Positions 1 to 11,639 of a DNA stretch of 64,000 nt are shown in pieces. A model generated the notes under the pieces. The model saw only the letters and a program-made list of their open reading frames with translations. It was not told the DNA's origin and ran no database searches. Location: the NCBI GenBank assembly GCA_026545225.1, contig CM048846.1, positions 39,629,501 through 39,693,500 of the forward strand. Direction: 5' to 3'. Made by a program: the position numbers and the translations under genes. This stretch comes from Cornus controversa. Its lineage: Eukaryota > Streptophyta > Magnoliopsida > Cornales > Cornaceae. Within the stretch, counting starts at the first letter, position 1; the number at the start of each line of letters is the position of its first letter.

Positions 1-659
1 TCTATTCTCGGTTCCCTCTCTCTCTCTCTCTAAGTCGAGTTTTCTCTCTCTAAAGTGCTCTCTCTCGGTTTCTCCCTCTTCTCCTTCTCGGCTTCTTCCG
101 AGCTTTCTCTCTCTATCGGTTTCTCTCTCTACCCTTCTCTTCTTCCTTCTTCTTCTCCTCAGCTTCTCTCTCTTCTTCTCTTTTTCTTTTCTTTCTTTTT
201 TTTTTCTTTTCTTTTCCTTTTCTCTTCCCAGCCGACACTCCTCTTCTCCTCTTTATTTGTATACCACACATTTCCCCCAAGTCACTCTTGTCCACATATA
301 TATATGTATATTATATATATATATACACCTAACCCACATGTTATTATTATATATATGTATATTATATATATATATACACCTAACCCACATGTTATTATTA
401 TATATATGTATATAACACATATACATAATAATACATGTTTCTAATACACATTCATATACATACTATAATACATATGCATATTATACCTCATACATACACA
501 TATATGTATATAACTACACATGCCCATCCACATATATTATAATTAAATATAATTATATTGATCTAATATATATATATATATATACATCTTCATATTTATA
601 TATATACATATAAATCCTCCACACATACCATAATTCCACGTATGAAACTCTCTCTCCAT

Positions 660-699
<40 letters not shown>

Positions 700-786
700 A
701 CACTTTTCCAAAATTAATTAATTCAAAAAAAAGAAACCCGGTCCAAAATTAGTTCGGAACCGGCCAAAAATAAACCAGTCCTTACA
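1..786 (-). repeat. LARD-1 3' LTR (partial)
   Basis: This is the inner end of the left LTR; the rest lies outside the window. It matches 6870-7649. It holds a CT-rich tract (GA-rich in element sense, to about 240) and long TA microsatellites near 300-420, 570-600 and 662-697. It ends in CTTACA at 786, next to the polypurine tract. In element orientation these TA tracts lie at the start of U3. Confidence 0.85.
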
Positions 787-799
787 ACCTTCCCACCTT
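787..799 (-). other. LARD-1 polypurine tract
   Basis: On the minus strand a purine-rich run, AAGGTGGGAAGGT, lies directly before the TGTAAGG start of the 3' LTR. This is the usual place for the plus-strand primer of an LTR retrotransposon. The adjacent AATTTCGAGGACGAAATT block, just upstream in element sense, is a familiar feature before the PPT of plant Ty3/gypsy elements, so it supports gypsy ancestry. Confidence 0.7.
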
Positions 800-3700
800 C
801 AAAAAATTTCGTCCTCGAAATTTGTGTACTCAATTCCATCTCTGAATTTCTAACTCACGAAAATTGAGGTTACTCAGGTTACCCGTCACCGCTCTAATCT
901 CAAGAGTCATTCCAAGAATTTTACAACCACAAAAGCTAATTATACATACGCAATCCACAAGTGCAAGCTTATCGCCATCCACCTCACTAATTCATACAGT
1001 TGCTCAACATTGATTAAGACTTGGTGAAATTCACACATTCATCTTTCATTGGTACCACAATCCATACACCTCATAATCATAGTCCAAGAACACTTACTTA
1101 TGCCATTCCTTCCTAAATACCCTCAAATCATTTCCACTCATCTCATGGAAATCATTCCACTTGTGTTTCTTTTCAAGAAAATTCCATCTTTCACGTACAA
1201 TTCAACGTGTGGAATCAACACTCTCGTCGATAATTGTCACTTTCTCTTTCCAGATACTCCAGGCGTTGCTCTCGCAATACCGAACTCATAACAACAGAGT
1301 CCAACGCGATCGGTACATCTTAATTACTTTAAAGCAGTCTAATCATGGAATGATCTAGCTAAAGTGAGTGAACTACTCCAAGACAGTCGCAAATTGCATA
1401 GACAATTCCGAACGATCTCTGAACCCATGTACGATTCACTTCCACAGTCTTCCGAAGCACTCGCTTCCTAGAGTCCACAGTCCCTACCTCAAGACTTATC
1501 CAGTCTATCTCTATCACAAGTCTAAGGTAATCTCCTCGACTAATCACATCAATCATTCACAGTGATACTTCCCTATTACGTGGGATCATTAATGCTCAAA
1601 ATCGTTCCATCATTGTCAAACATGACTTTCAATCTGGCATACCATTCCTGGGCTTAGTCTAATATCCTGGGCATCTTCACAACACAAGCCACACCAATCC
1701 AGTTCACATCACAAGTGCACTCACCAACAAGATACATAACGGTGCACTCGCCGATAAAAATCACATAAATAGTGTACTTGTCGCAGCAAGCCACATAATC
1801 CTGCCCAGTCTCATAGACTACAACCTGTTGGAATCCAATGCCAAGTCTAGGATCTTACATCCCACTAGTTTATAGTCTCGTTATTCAAGAGGAGAACCAT
1901 TTCTCACTTCATCCTTCACTCCAAGGAACTAGTTGATAATTAGAGAGAGGTCCTCTCATATTAGCACTTCACTTTAGATAACCCTGACCAATGAAAGTTC
2001 GAGGTCATCTACAATCACATACACCAACCTGGTGTACAACACGGACTGCGTCTACTATGTCCACCTCTCCCCTTCAAGGTAAGAAATTATCCTCACTTCA
2101 GGTACCATATGTCAAGATCCTCATCCATATCCACACTATGATACAACTGTATTAATCCTGCTCACATAACAGCACCCCGCCTAGATCAAGGCACATAAGG
2201 AGTGCATTTGTCAAAACAAATCATTTAGTCCTGTCCGACGTCATGGACTACAATCCATTGGCTTTAGTGCCAAGATTAGGGTCTTACATGCCCTTAACTT
2301 CACAATCTCATTCCTCGACGAATGAATCTCATTTACCCGTCCATTGATCCTAACGGACGTTTTCGACTTCTCGGTATTTATCCATTCCTTTCCAGCATCT
2401 CACTTGAGACCCCAAGATCCTGACTGCTTCGTCTAGGACCCCACAAATCTTTTCATGCCTCACTATTGCATTAATCAGCATCTAGACATTTTGTTGCATC
2501 GCCGATGCATTATCAAAGTCATCATATGTCCGCTGACTCCAAGAATTAGGTCAATTCCGAGTCCTCCTCTGACTATCTCAATAACATATCTTAAACATAC
2601 CCTGTCCAGAATCCCACTAATCACAATACCATTGATAACCTTAGTCAATTAACTGACTCCTAGTCCTCAATTGTCGCGTAAGATTGCAACGCTAATGCAA
2701 ACCAGTATCAAACTCTCGGTTTGAAAAGTTCCAAGGCAATTCATACCTTTTTCATCAACACTAGACTTCCATTCTCAAAGTCTATCACAAAATGTCTATT
2801 TCAACATCACAATCCACTCGGTTTCAAACCCCTACCCAGGTTTATCAATCCTTAAAACTGGAATTTCTAGGTGACTACATGTCACCACTAGCCATGTGAC
2901 ACAAAATGCAACACAAAAAAAAAAAAAAAAAAAAAAAATGCACAATCACATGAATCAAGTCTACCACATAGCATATAATACACAACATGCTAAATCAAAT
3001 AAACACGTACCATGCATGATATGACATATGATGCATCTACACAAATCAAAACCCTAGCCCTTGGGCTACAACCAGGAAAATACCTCTGATCACATACGGT
3101 CCTAGTACTTCCTCTACATGAGCAAGCACGCAAACACAGTCCAGTCCCCCTAGTACATACACATACTAGAACACAAAATCTAGAGTGGTTCAAACCAACC
3201 TACTCTTATCCACTGTACTCATTGGTAACCACCTACCAAATCTATCCACATCTGTAGTCTAAGGTAGTATCCTTAACTATCTACACCAATCACTTTCAGT
3301 GGCATATCCCTACTATAGGGAATCTTTTATCTGTCGTCATCCAGACGAAACAATTCAATATCCACAAGAGCCGGCGTATTGTAAGAGGAGCGCTAATCCA
3401 AGAAAAATGTCTGATCAGTCCATTTTTTCCAGTTAGCCCAACTCCGGCAACATGCCTTTCTTGCATCCTATCTCGATCTCAACTGCCATCCTCAGCAATA
3501 CACTAACCAACCACGTAACACAAGCCCCTAAGTATCTATAAGGACTCAAATACCTGCAACCTTCCTTGCATTATCTAATCATTGCTCACTAACAAAACTT
3601 AATCACTAAGTCACAATTCCAACCTCAACCAACTCTGGGAGTATTACCAAATGAAATTTGTTTCACACACCAATACCTTGATCTTTCATTATGATTGCTC

Positions 3701-3934
3701 AAACCGAACTAATCATTCCACTATCGTCCATAGGTAACCAAACCTATCGTCTAAACAACTACCAATCACTGAATATCTCCAATTCAAGTGTTGGTTCGAC
3801 CATTTCACTACGTCCTTAGCTATTCGAACCTATAACTTTGATACCCTGGGTTTTCAAACCAAAAATTTTTCTAGCAATCCAGAAATCCTCAAATCCGCAA
3901 CCCTTACCCGTCGCCCCTAGGTATTCCAACCTAG

Positions 3935-3947
3935 TGCTCTGATACCA
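3935..3947 (-). other. LARD-1 primer-binding site (tRNA-iMet)
   Basis: The minus strand reads TGGTATCAGAGC three bases inside the right LTR. This is the complement of the 3' end of initiator methionine tRNA, the usual primer of plant Ty3/gypsy and Ty1/copia elements. It fixes the transcription direction of the element as minus and the right LTR as the 5' LTR. Confidence 0.85.
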
Positions 3948-3950
3948 TTC

Positions 3951-6169
3951 TGTCACGCCCCGGAACCCGGACTGCCGGGACTCCCCCGGACCTACCCGAA
4001 TCCCGAGTGTGAGCCCGTGAGATTACCCTCACGATATAACCATCACTTGATCACATAATCTCAATTTCCTATTATTTTCACAAAAATTGGGCATGACCCA
4101 TTCTAATAAATCAGATCCTGATGTCATTCCTGCTTTAAATTCAAATGGACACTTATGGGCACGTGTCCCCCCAGCATTTATATTTAACAATCAGAATGGA
4201 CACTTCTGGGCACGTGTCCCCCCAGCATTTCTACAACATACATAATCATGACATCTGGAATAATCATCAAGTGAACACCTTTATCATCATCCATAATTGT
4301 TCTAATATGAAAACAAACATTAAGAGCATAATGTCTATAAACAATATCTCAAAATAGAAATCTCTTTATACATGTCTAAGCGCATCATGTCCACATCCCG
4401 GACGCGCATAACTCAAAACGTCAAAAATGAGAGATCTTTCTAACTCTAAGTCCAACTAACGATTGCACGCCGCCAACCATCTCCTTGTCATGTCCTGAAA
4501 GTGTTAGTGTAGGGGGATGAGCAATTTTCAACGGGCTCAAGGTAATACGTTGTGCAATCCGTCCAAATTCATATCTCATATCAACGCATAACCACAATCA
4601 ACACGCACTGCTTAACTATGTGTCATGCTTCCTAGCATTCTAGTCCAAAGATCGAAACTTTCACTTCACATGGCATAGACATCAAGATGCTTGACTACCA
4701 CAAAATTTTAAACTTAAAACATGCAATAATACACAGTCTCATCATATCTATAACATATGACCAAATGGGATTTAAACACAAGTTTAATGGAATTTTCATA
4801 AAACTCACATTTCTACTCATTTCTTTCCAATCGTGGCATATGCATCAAATGTAACTTGACAACCACATAATTTCAATCCATGCATAAAGCACATTCTCCA
4901 TCATATAAGTGGCATATGACATTTTCAATTCGGATAAAGATCCACACGAGTCATGTAATCTCACATAAGTTACACATAAGACTCAACACACTCTCTCGGA
5001 TTTGGTTCACACTCACACACACACACAAGATACGTACCGAAGTCCCATATCTCAAACTCTTGGTTATTTCGGGCTACTAACCCATCCGGTTACCACCCAC
5101 TTGCGCAAGGTAGAGGTCTTTCAACCCCAAGGGGATATGTTCCCCCTCTATTTTCCATGAGCCACTTCCGAGACACACCCCACACTCACACAAAATATTT
5201 CACATTTTGCACACACATTCACAAGTTAGATGCATTGCACCCATTGAATGTCCTAATACAATTCTAGTATGTCACACAAGAATCATAAGACATAAGAACA
5301 AGCTTATTTCCCAAAACTCAATTTTCATCATTTTTCCCAAAATTCTGCACATGCCATACATATACCGTTTTGCATGTATAATCAATTCAAGCATTTTAAC
5401 ACATAGACCACTCTTTTCAACACAAAAGAAACTCATTCACCTTCTTGCAAAACACAAATTTTAGACCAAGGGCCCATATATGCATACCTATCACATAAGG
5501 CATATTCAACAATTCATGCGATTTAAATCATACATCAATTTAAATCAAAGATTATATCCCAAATTTCATTTAATCATAAATAACGTAAAAACATCTACTT
5601 TATGTCATTAACATGAAATTAAACTTGGAATGAAAAACACGACGCACACCCCCTACCTCAATTTGGAGTGAGAACTCCAAAAATCTCTAATTTCCGAGAA
5701 GGTTGAAAAGATCATCCATTGCTATACCGGAATTGTTTTACACGTCCTTGCGTATCCAAAGTCCATAGGAAGCTGAACTTAAATCTGAGTTTCAAGCCCC
5801 AATCCAAACACCATTCATAATGAGTCCAATTCACAAACCATGTTCAGCCCCAATTTAATTTAATCGGAGACCAAACCCAAATCCTTAGGCCCAATTCTTT
5901 CATCACCACAAACCAAATTCAAGACCCCAATTTAATTGTGCAAGCCCATTACCGTCTAAGCCCCAAGCAAAATTAGGCCAATTCATTTAAGCCCAAAATT
6001 AAATTCAAGCCAACCCAATTTTTTTTGAATTTAATTGGCCCATTCTAATTAATCCAATATTAACAGGCCCAATCCCAAACCAAACCATCATACAAGACCC
6101 ACTGTCCAGACCCATGTACCTAGCCCATGAAACTACCCCAATCGATCGGCCCAGGTCCAATTTAGCAGC

Positions 6170-6216
<47 letters not shown>

Positions 6217-7528
6217 GAACCATCTTCTGTTTGCTCCAGCCTTAGCTCCACCAAGACTCAACCATCCGAAGCCACAACCATGACACCGCCGCTGCCTAAA
6301 ACCGCCAACCACCACCGCTCCATGATTGGACCACCATGCAAGCACCTCACCACAGCCGAGAATCCAAGGCCATCAAGACCCAGCCAGCTCCATCAACCCG
6401 AGCAGCCTAAACACTCTTATTGAACACCATATTCAACACCACAACCCACCACCAGCTAGCCGTGAAACCAGCCCATACAACCAGCCGTGAGAGACCCATT
6501 AAACCACCACTTGTAACCCAAACAACCCTCACGACCAGCCATCACCTCCGACCACCCCTTCACCAAACGACACCACCAGCTGGCCCTCCTTCGGCATCCG
6601 AGGAGGCCACCCAACAACCATGGAAACAACACACAAAACCGGTACCTCCTCCCTTGCCAGAACCGTCATCCGGAATGCAAGTAATCCCACAGTGGACAGC
6701 CACCTCCAGCACCGTCTGTAACACCTTCAAGATCGACCACCACCTCAACCGTGAAGACCCAGCTCCTCCCCTGGCAGCCCAAGCTACTGTCGAGCACCAC
6801 CAGCCACAACTCCTTCCACAGCCGCGAACCAGCCCCTCTTCTTCTCTCTCTGTTTCTCTTCTTTCTCTCTCTATTCTCGGTTCCCTCTCTCTCTCTCTCT
6901 AAGTCGAGTTTTCTCTCTCTAAAGTGCTCTCTCTCGGTTTCTCCCTCTTCTCCTTCTCGGCTTCTTCCGAGCTTTCTCTCTCTATCGGTTTCTCTCTCTA
7001 CCCTTCTCTTCTTCCTTCTTCTTCTCCTCAGCTTCTCTCTCTTCTTCTCTTTTTCTTTTCTTTCTTTTTTTTTTCTTTTCTTTTCCTTTTCTCTTCCCAG
7101 CCGACACTCCTCTTCTCCTCTTTATTTGTATACCACACATTTCCCCCAAGTCACTCTTGTCCACATATATATATGTATATTATATATATATATACACCTA
7201 ACCCACATGTTATTATTATATATATGTATATTATATATATATATACACCTAACCCACATGTTATTATTATATATATGTATATAACACATATACATAATAA
7301 TACATGTTTCTAATACACATACATATACATACTATAATACATATGCATATTATACCTCATACATACACATATATGTATATAACTACACATGCCCATCCAC
7401 ATATATTATAATTAAATATAATTATATTGATCTAATATATATATATATATATACATCTTCATATTTATATATATACATATAAATCCTCCACACATACCAT
7501 AATTCCACGTATGAAACTCTCTCTCCAT

Positions 7529-7562
<34 letters not shown>

Positions 7563-7649
7563 ACACTTTTCCAAAATTAATTAATTCAAAAAAAAGAAAC
7601 CCGGTCCAAAATTAGTTCGGAACCGGCCAAAAATAAACCAGTCCTTACA
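3951..7649 (-). repeat. LARD-1 5' LTR (complete, ~3.7 kb)
   Basis: The LTR is bounded by TGTCACGCCCC on the left and GTCCTTACA on the right (plus strand). It is 3699 bases, unusually long. It contains a duplicated hairpin with a CACGTG core at 4147-4219, a conserved block near 5060-5110 (CGGGCTACTAACCC), a TA microsatellite at 6172-6210, a proline/threonine-rich-looking but non-coding stretch near 6240-6840, a CT-rich tract at 6838-7100 and TA tracts at 7165-7560. The long frames around 6420-7313 follow base composition and are not genes. The right flank begins GCTTA; the matching left flank is outside the window. Confidence 0.85.
4147..4219. repeat. duplicated hairpin with G-box core in LARD-1 LTR
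   Basis: Two copies of a GGACAC...GTGTCC inverted repeat (4147-4168 and 4198-4219) lie 51 bases apart. Each contains GGGCACGTGTCC, so the loop-side core is a CACGTG G-box, the binding site of plant bZIP and bHLH factors. The same pair with the same 51-base period occurs in both LARD-2 LTRs. In element sense it lies near the LTR end next to the primer site (U5 side). Whether it acts in DNA or RNA is not known. Confidence 0.7.
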
Positions 7650-7952
7650 GCTTAAGCGTTGGGAGGTTTTTTCAAAATATTTAGAACGAATTAATCCTTC
7701 TTGAATACAATTAAGATCTGCTCCTGTGTCAATTAGGGCAATGACTTCAATGGTTAGATTTTTGTCAATTATAATATTAACCTTAGAAAACCATTTTTGA
7801 ATTACCATTTTAGATATTGTGTTGATATGTTGACTAATATCTTCTTCTTTGTTAAGGATTGGTGGTTCATTAGTAGGTTCTGTAAAAGGAGTTTCGTCAG
7901 AAGAGGATTCTTCATGTTCTTTGAAGCTTTTATCGACTTGGATAATTAACAT
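7650..7952 (-). pseudogene. EPRV-1 aspartic-protease part, cut by LARD-1
   Basis: The minus-strand stretch reads an acidic leader (HEESSSDETPFTEP) and then NIIIDKNLTIEVIALIDTGA, the active-site motif (D-T-G-A) of retroviral-type aspartic proteases in caulimovirids. The fossil continues on the far side of LARD-1, outside the window. Confidence 0.7.
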
Positions 7953-8156
7953 CTTTTGTTGTAATTCATGAGATTCAGTTTTTTAGAGTTTTATTTCCTT
8001 TTTCAAATGGTTAATTTCTGTCTGAAGTTCTTGCAAAGTAATATCTTTTTGTGGTTGATTAAATCTTTCCAGTGTTTTAGAAAGACTGAATGTAGGCTTA
8101 CTAGCAGAGCTTGTAGGGATATCACTATTATTGTTTTGTTTTAAAAGAGTCTTTAA

Positions 8157-9314
8157 TTATTTTAAATACAAGGACTTATTTTCTGGATTTTCTATTTTAC
8201 TGATGAGTTCTATAAGAAGAGTTTCTTGTTCTTCATATTTGGTAAGGACATTAATTGACTTACAACAGGATTCTTTGCAACCATCTTTACATCCTATGGT
8301 TATATCAAGAGAGGTATAACTATAGTCACTATTATCAGAGGGTGAATCACTTGTTTCAGTATTTTCTTCACTAGTGTTTCTTAACTCAAAAATTTCAAAG
8401 ATCTGTTCTTTATTTTCTTCAGAGATTTGTAATTGATTAACTTTTTTCTTTATAGGGAAATTGTTAGCAAAGTGCCCTTCCTTACCACATTTAAAGCATT
8501 TACCGCTTTTATTTTTACTATGTTGTTTATGAGGTGTTCCCTTGTCTTTAAATTTCTTTTTGGGTTTTTTTTTATAAAATTCTTCTTTCTGAAATTTAGG
8601 TTTTCTTTTATGATAGTTTTTATAATTTCTATATTTAGTAGGGTGTTTACGAGTTTTATGTAAATTTTTGCGAGAAAGGGCAATCGGGGGAAGACCATAT
8701 TGCTCGCAGAAATTGCCTAATTCATATTTAGCTTTTTCCTTTTCATTATTGCATTGTTTATTTATTTTCATATCAATACACATTTTCAATCCTTCCTTTT
8801 GGATTGTGCTAATGATATTTCCATAAGTAAGTTGACTATAATCAATAATTCCAGCTGGTTTAGCAAGGGTTTCTCTAATTTTATGAGCAAATAAACTAGG
8901 TAAACCATTAATGAATTTTTCTTTCCAAAATGGACTATTATTATCATTTCTTATCATGATTCTTGATAAGAAAACATCTTTGTACCATTTAAAGTCTGAG
9001 AGTGTTGGACAGCTTAAATTAGTTAACTGGTCATGAACTCTGACCATGATGTTACTAGGTGTTCCTATAAAATGATTAATGATTGTAAAAATTAATGTAT
9101 TGACCCCATCAAGAATACCCATGCCTATTCTTTCGTCAAAGATAGGATTTTCATCATTATCCTTTTGAACATCATTTTTTATTTGTTGTCTATCTTCTTC
9201 GGAGAGGTGATTTTCCCACCATGATCTTAACATACCAGTAAAACCTGATGTGAGAAGATCAACAATTTCAGGTTGGGTAATTGTGTGGTTAGTAATGTAA
9301 CTATTGGCAACCAT
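8157..9314 (-). pseudogene. EPRV-1 coat-protein-like part with zinc knuckle
   Basis: A 385-codon minus-strand stretch. The first ~200 residues resemble the caulimovirid capsid core (LLTSGFTGMLRSWWENHL, FIGTPSNIMVRVHDQL, FINGLPSLFAHKIRETL). A very basic Lys-rich segment follows (about residues 215-265), then a CCHC-type zinc knuckle (CFKCGKEGHFANN, about residue 272), then an acidic Ser/Thr tail. This order of capsid core, basic region, knuckle and acidic tail is typical of pararetroviral coat proteins. Fossil copy. Confidence 0.75.
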
Positions 9315-9512
9315 AGAAATATGGTTTAGTTTGTTTAAAATTTTTGTTTCAGAAAGACCATCTATATTCCATTCATAAAGTTTATCTGAGGAGACAGAAA
9401 ATTAACTTTGGAATGGTTTTTCTTCGAACTGGATATCTGGAGGTGTTGGTTTAGGATACCAGTTTTTTGTGAGGCTAATGGGATTGGTTTTACTACGATA
9501 GATTGGTTTTAA

Positions 9513-10088
9513 CTACATATCTGTGAAGGTTTTTTTGAGATTATGGATTTCACTATCGTCAGAAGAAGGGTTTGGTTCATTACTAGAACAATCATTTTCA
9601 TTAATGACTGTGATAGTGTTTTGTTCTTCTTTTGACTTTCGTTTGGCTTTTTCTAAATCTTTTAGCATTTTATTAACGATTTGGAGAGTAGCTGACTCTG
9701 AAGCCTTTAGAGCTAAACCTTTTCTTTCAGTAGGAAGATGAATTAAAGGTTTCTCTTGTTGATTAACACTGCTCTCTAAGCGGGATTCAATTTTATTTTT
9801 AATTTTGTTAAGTTGTTTACCTATGATATGTAGACTCTTATTGGTGAAATTATTTTGTTCAATGATTTTTCTTAAATCAGGTTGGGTATTGGCTTCACTG
9901 ACTTTGAGGGGAGAGGCTATTAAATCATGGTCAAGATGTTGGATGACAAGGGTTTCAAATGGAGGATGGCTTGAGGGGACAGATGTTTTGTCTGGTTTAA
10001 TCCATTTGGTTTTTGTCAAAACATTTACTTTGTTGTAATAATTTTCTAAATAATCAAAGAAATTGATTTCGAGACTATAATCTGTCAT
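9513..10088 (-). pseudogene. EPRV-1 polyprotein linker between movement and coat parts
   Basis: About 190 codons on the minus strand, rich in Lys, Asn, Glu and Ser. The start (MTDYSLEINFFDYLENYY) is followed by charged segments (KIIEQNNF, IIGKQLNKIKNKIES) that look helical, and an acidic Ser-rich tail. No named domain was recognised. Its place between movement and coat parts and the same base composition make it part of the viral polyprotein. Confidence 0.55.
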
Positions 10089-10158
10089 AAATGATTTGCA
10101 GTTTTGAATTATTTGTCATTTCTTTTTCAAAAAAATTATTTCTATATGCTTGTCTTTT

Positions 10159-11376
10159 TTATTTGTTTTCTTTTGATTTGAATTCAGTATGTAGTTTAAT
10201 TAAATCAAACTTAAAATCTTGACTCAAAGAAGTTATTTGTGGATCAAAGGGTATTTGTGGTTCAAAATCTGTGTGAGTAGGAAATCTAGATGGTGATGAT
10301 TCATTATCATCAATTCTGGGTGCATAACAAGGATTTGTAACAGGATTATCAAGTTGTATGCCTTTTAATTTTAAATTTTTTCCCTCATTTTTCCTAGTTA
10401 ACTGATTCACAAACGATCTTTCAGAGGCTTCCTCTTCACAAAAGAGATTCTTATCTTTTCTCATGTTACTATGCCTTGACTGAGTACTGAATCTTGATTG
10501 AGTAGTGAATTGGGATTCGTCAAAACTTATCCTAACAGTACCATCGCTAAGTTGTTGAACTTGACTAAGGTCACTTGTATTATTTTGGATTTTTGAATCA
10601 TGGTTTTCATTTTGTAAAAGCCATTCATTAGGTAATGTAATGTCTTTCCAGGTAACAATTTTTGGGATCTGTATACGAGCATCCTTTATACTACCTTGAA
10701 TGAGTAGGGTTTGGTTCCTAGGACTTTTGACTAAGGCTCCAACATTAAGATTGGTTCTTATACATTTGTAATAGATTCTGTAGATTAGGCCTAGAGGTTG
10801 ACATCTATCAAGCATAGGATAACCAGTTGTTTTAATATTTAAAGTTAAAACTTTAAGGATATGTGGGTCACTAAGACTAAGGGTAAGATTTGGGTAGGTG
10901 TTGAAGTAAACTGGTCCATTGGCAAGAGTGGTTTCAATAATTCCTATGATACTAATATTATAATCTGTAAACCTTGCATCTCTTAGACGAGAACTGAAGC
11001 ATTTATGCCTAAAATGGTAAGAGGATTTACCGTAACTTGGATGAGGCCAATATGAATGAAATTGTGACCTTTATCTCTGTGTGCTTTTATGGTCTTGAGT
11101 TAATAATTGACATTTTTCATGTCCTGACTTAAGACCATAAATATTCTTAATTGTTTTAACTCCATAATCACTTAGGAAGGTGGACTAAATAAAGGTTGAC
11201 TTATAAATTTCTCTAGTGGGGACTTTGGGGATATTCCATGCAAACCAATTTAGATCCGTAGAATTGATATCTTCATAAGTATGTTCTTCTTCATTGACTA
11301 TATCAGGAAAAGCAGATTGGGTAGATCTAGAACTAGAACTAGTAAAAGAGGAAGATCTGAGCAACCTATTCATCAT
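10159..11376 (-). pseudogene. EPRV-1 movement-protein-like part
   Basis: Two minus-strand open stretches (11185-11376 and 10159-10815) belong to the N-terminal part of the viral polyprotein. The second contains PLGLIYRIYYK, NVGALVKSP and WKDITLPNEWLLQN, the pattern found near the C-terminus of caulimovirid movement proteins, which form tubules through plasmodesmata. A related sequence (LIKWIDLELPKQWLFQN) occurs in EPRV-2 near 50600. The first starts with a Ser-rich leader. This is a fossil and not expected to make protein. Confidence 0.65.
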
Positions 11377-11639
11377 TTTTTTAGCAAAATGTTTTTAAAA
11401 TCTTAACTCAACACTTACTTGACTCTGTCAAACTGTTTTGCTGCGTTTCGTAACACAGACCCTTGCCCAACTCGTTTTCCATATATGCCCTAAAACCTAT
11501 CCACGGCTCAAAACGGGACTTACACCAAGGAAGGAGAGATTTACAGGGGGTGGCACCAGCACAACAGAAACAGAATAAAGTATGTGTGAACTAAGATAAC
11601 AAAACACTGAGCTAATAAATGGATTGGATCAAAAATCAT

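Larger units (their letters stand above)
787..3950 (-). other. LARD-1 interior, no coding capacity
   Basis: About 3.16 kb between the LTRs. No reading frame longer than about 80 codons carries a recognisable domain on either strand. The sequence is clearly related to the interior of LARD-2 (28185-31063), with long shared blocks such as the Cys-free regions around 1680-1860 and 2280-2460. A run of 23 A residues lies near 2916-2938. The end nearest the right LTR holds three spaced copies of a primer-site-like module (see findings). Conservation between two families of a region with no ORF suggests selection on RNA function such as packaging, but that is inference. Confidence 0.75.
1..7649 (-). 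mobile_element. LARD-1: large non-coding LTR retrotransposon, right-hand part
   Basis: The first 786 bases match 6870-7649 almost base for base, apart from TA-repeat length and about one substitution, so they are the two LTRs of one element. Reading the minus strand, an LTR starts TGTAAGGACTGG and ends GGGGCGTGACA. A tRNA-iMet primer site lies just inside the right LTR and a purine tract just inside the left one. The interior of about 3.16 kb has no gag, protease, RT or integrase similarity. LTRs of ~3.7 kb around a non-coding interior fit the large retrotransposon derivative (LARD) class of Ty3/gypsy-related elements, which depend on proteins made elsewhere. The left LTR runs off the window. 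The LTR similarity implies a recent insertion. It lies within a caulimovirid fossil (EPRV-1). Confidence 0.85.
7650..11400 (-). other. EPRV-1: endogenous caulimovirid (pararetrovirus) fossil
   Basis: Minus-strand reading frames in the order movement protein, linker, coat protein with zinc knuckle, and aspartic protease match the polyprotein order of Caulimoviridae such as petuviruses and florendoviruses. The genus was not settled. The copy is broken, with several breaks over the visible part. LARD-1 is inserted in its protease region, so any RT and RNase H part would lie left of this window. Its end near 11400 runs into leader-like sequence without a recognised domain. It is a virus copy fixed in the host chromosome, older than the LARD-1 insertion. 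Confidence 0.8.

Noticed and set aside
6420-7313. Long plus-strand frames (160, 177 and 129 codons) in the LARD-1 LTR
   Set aside because: They are Pro/Thr- or Ser/Leu/Phe-rich because of CCA and CT repeats, recur in the other LTR (55-444) and have no domain.
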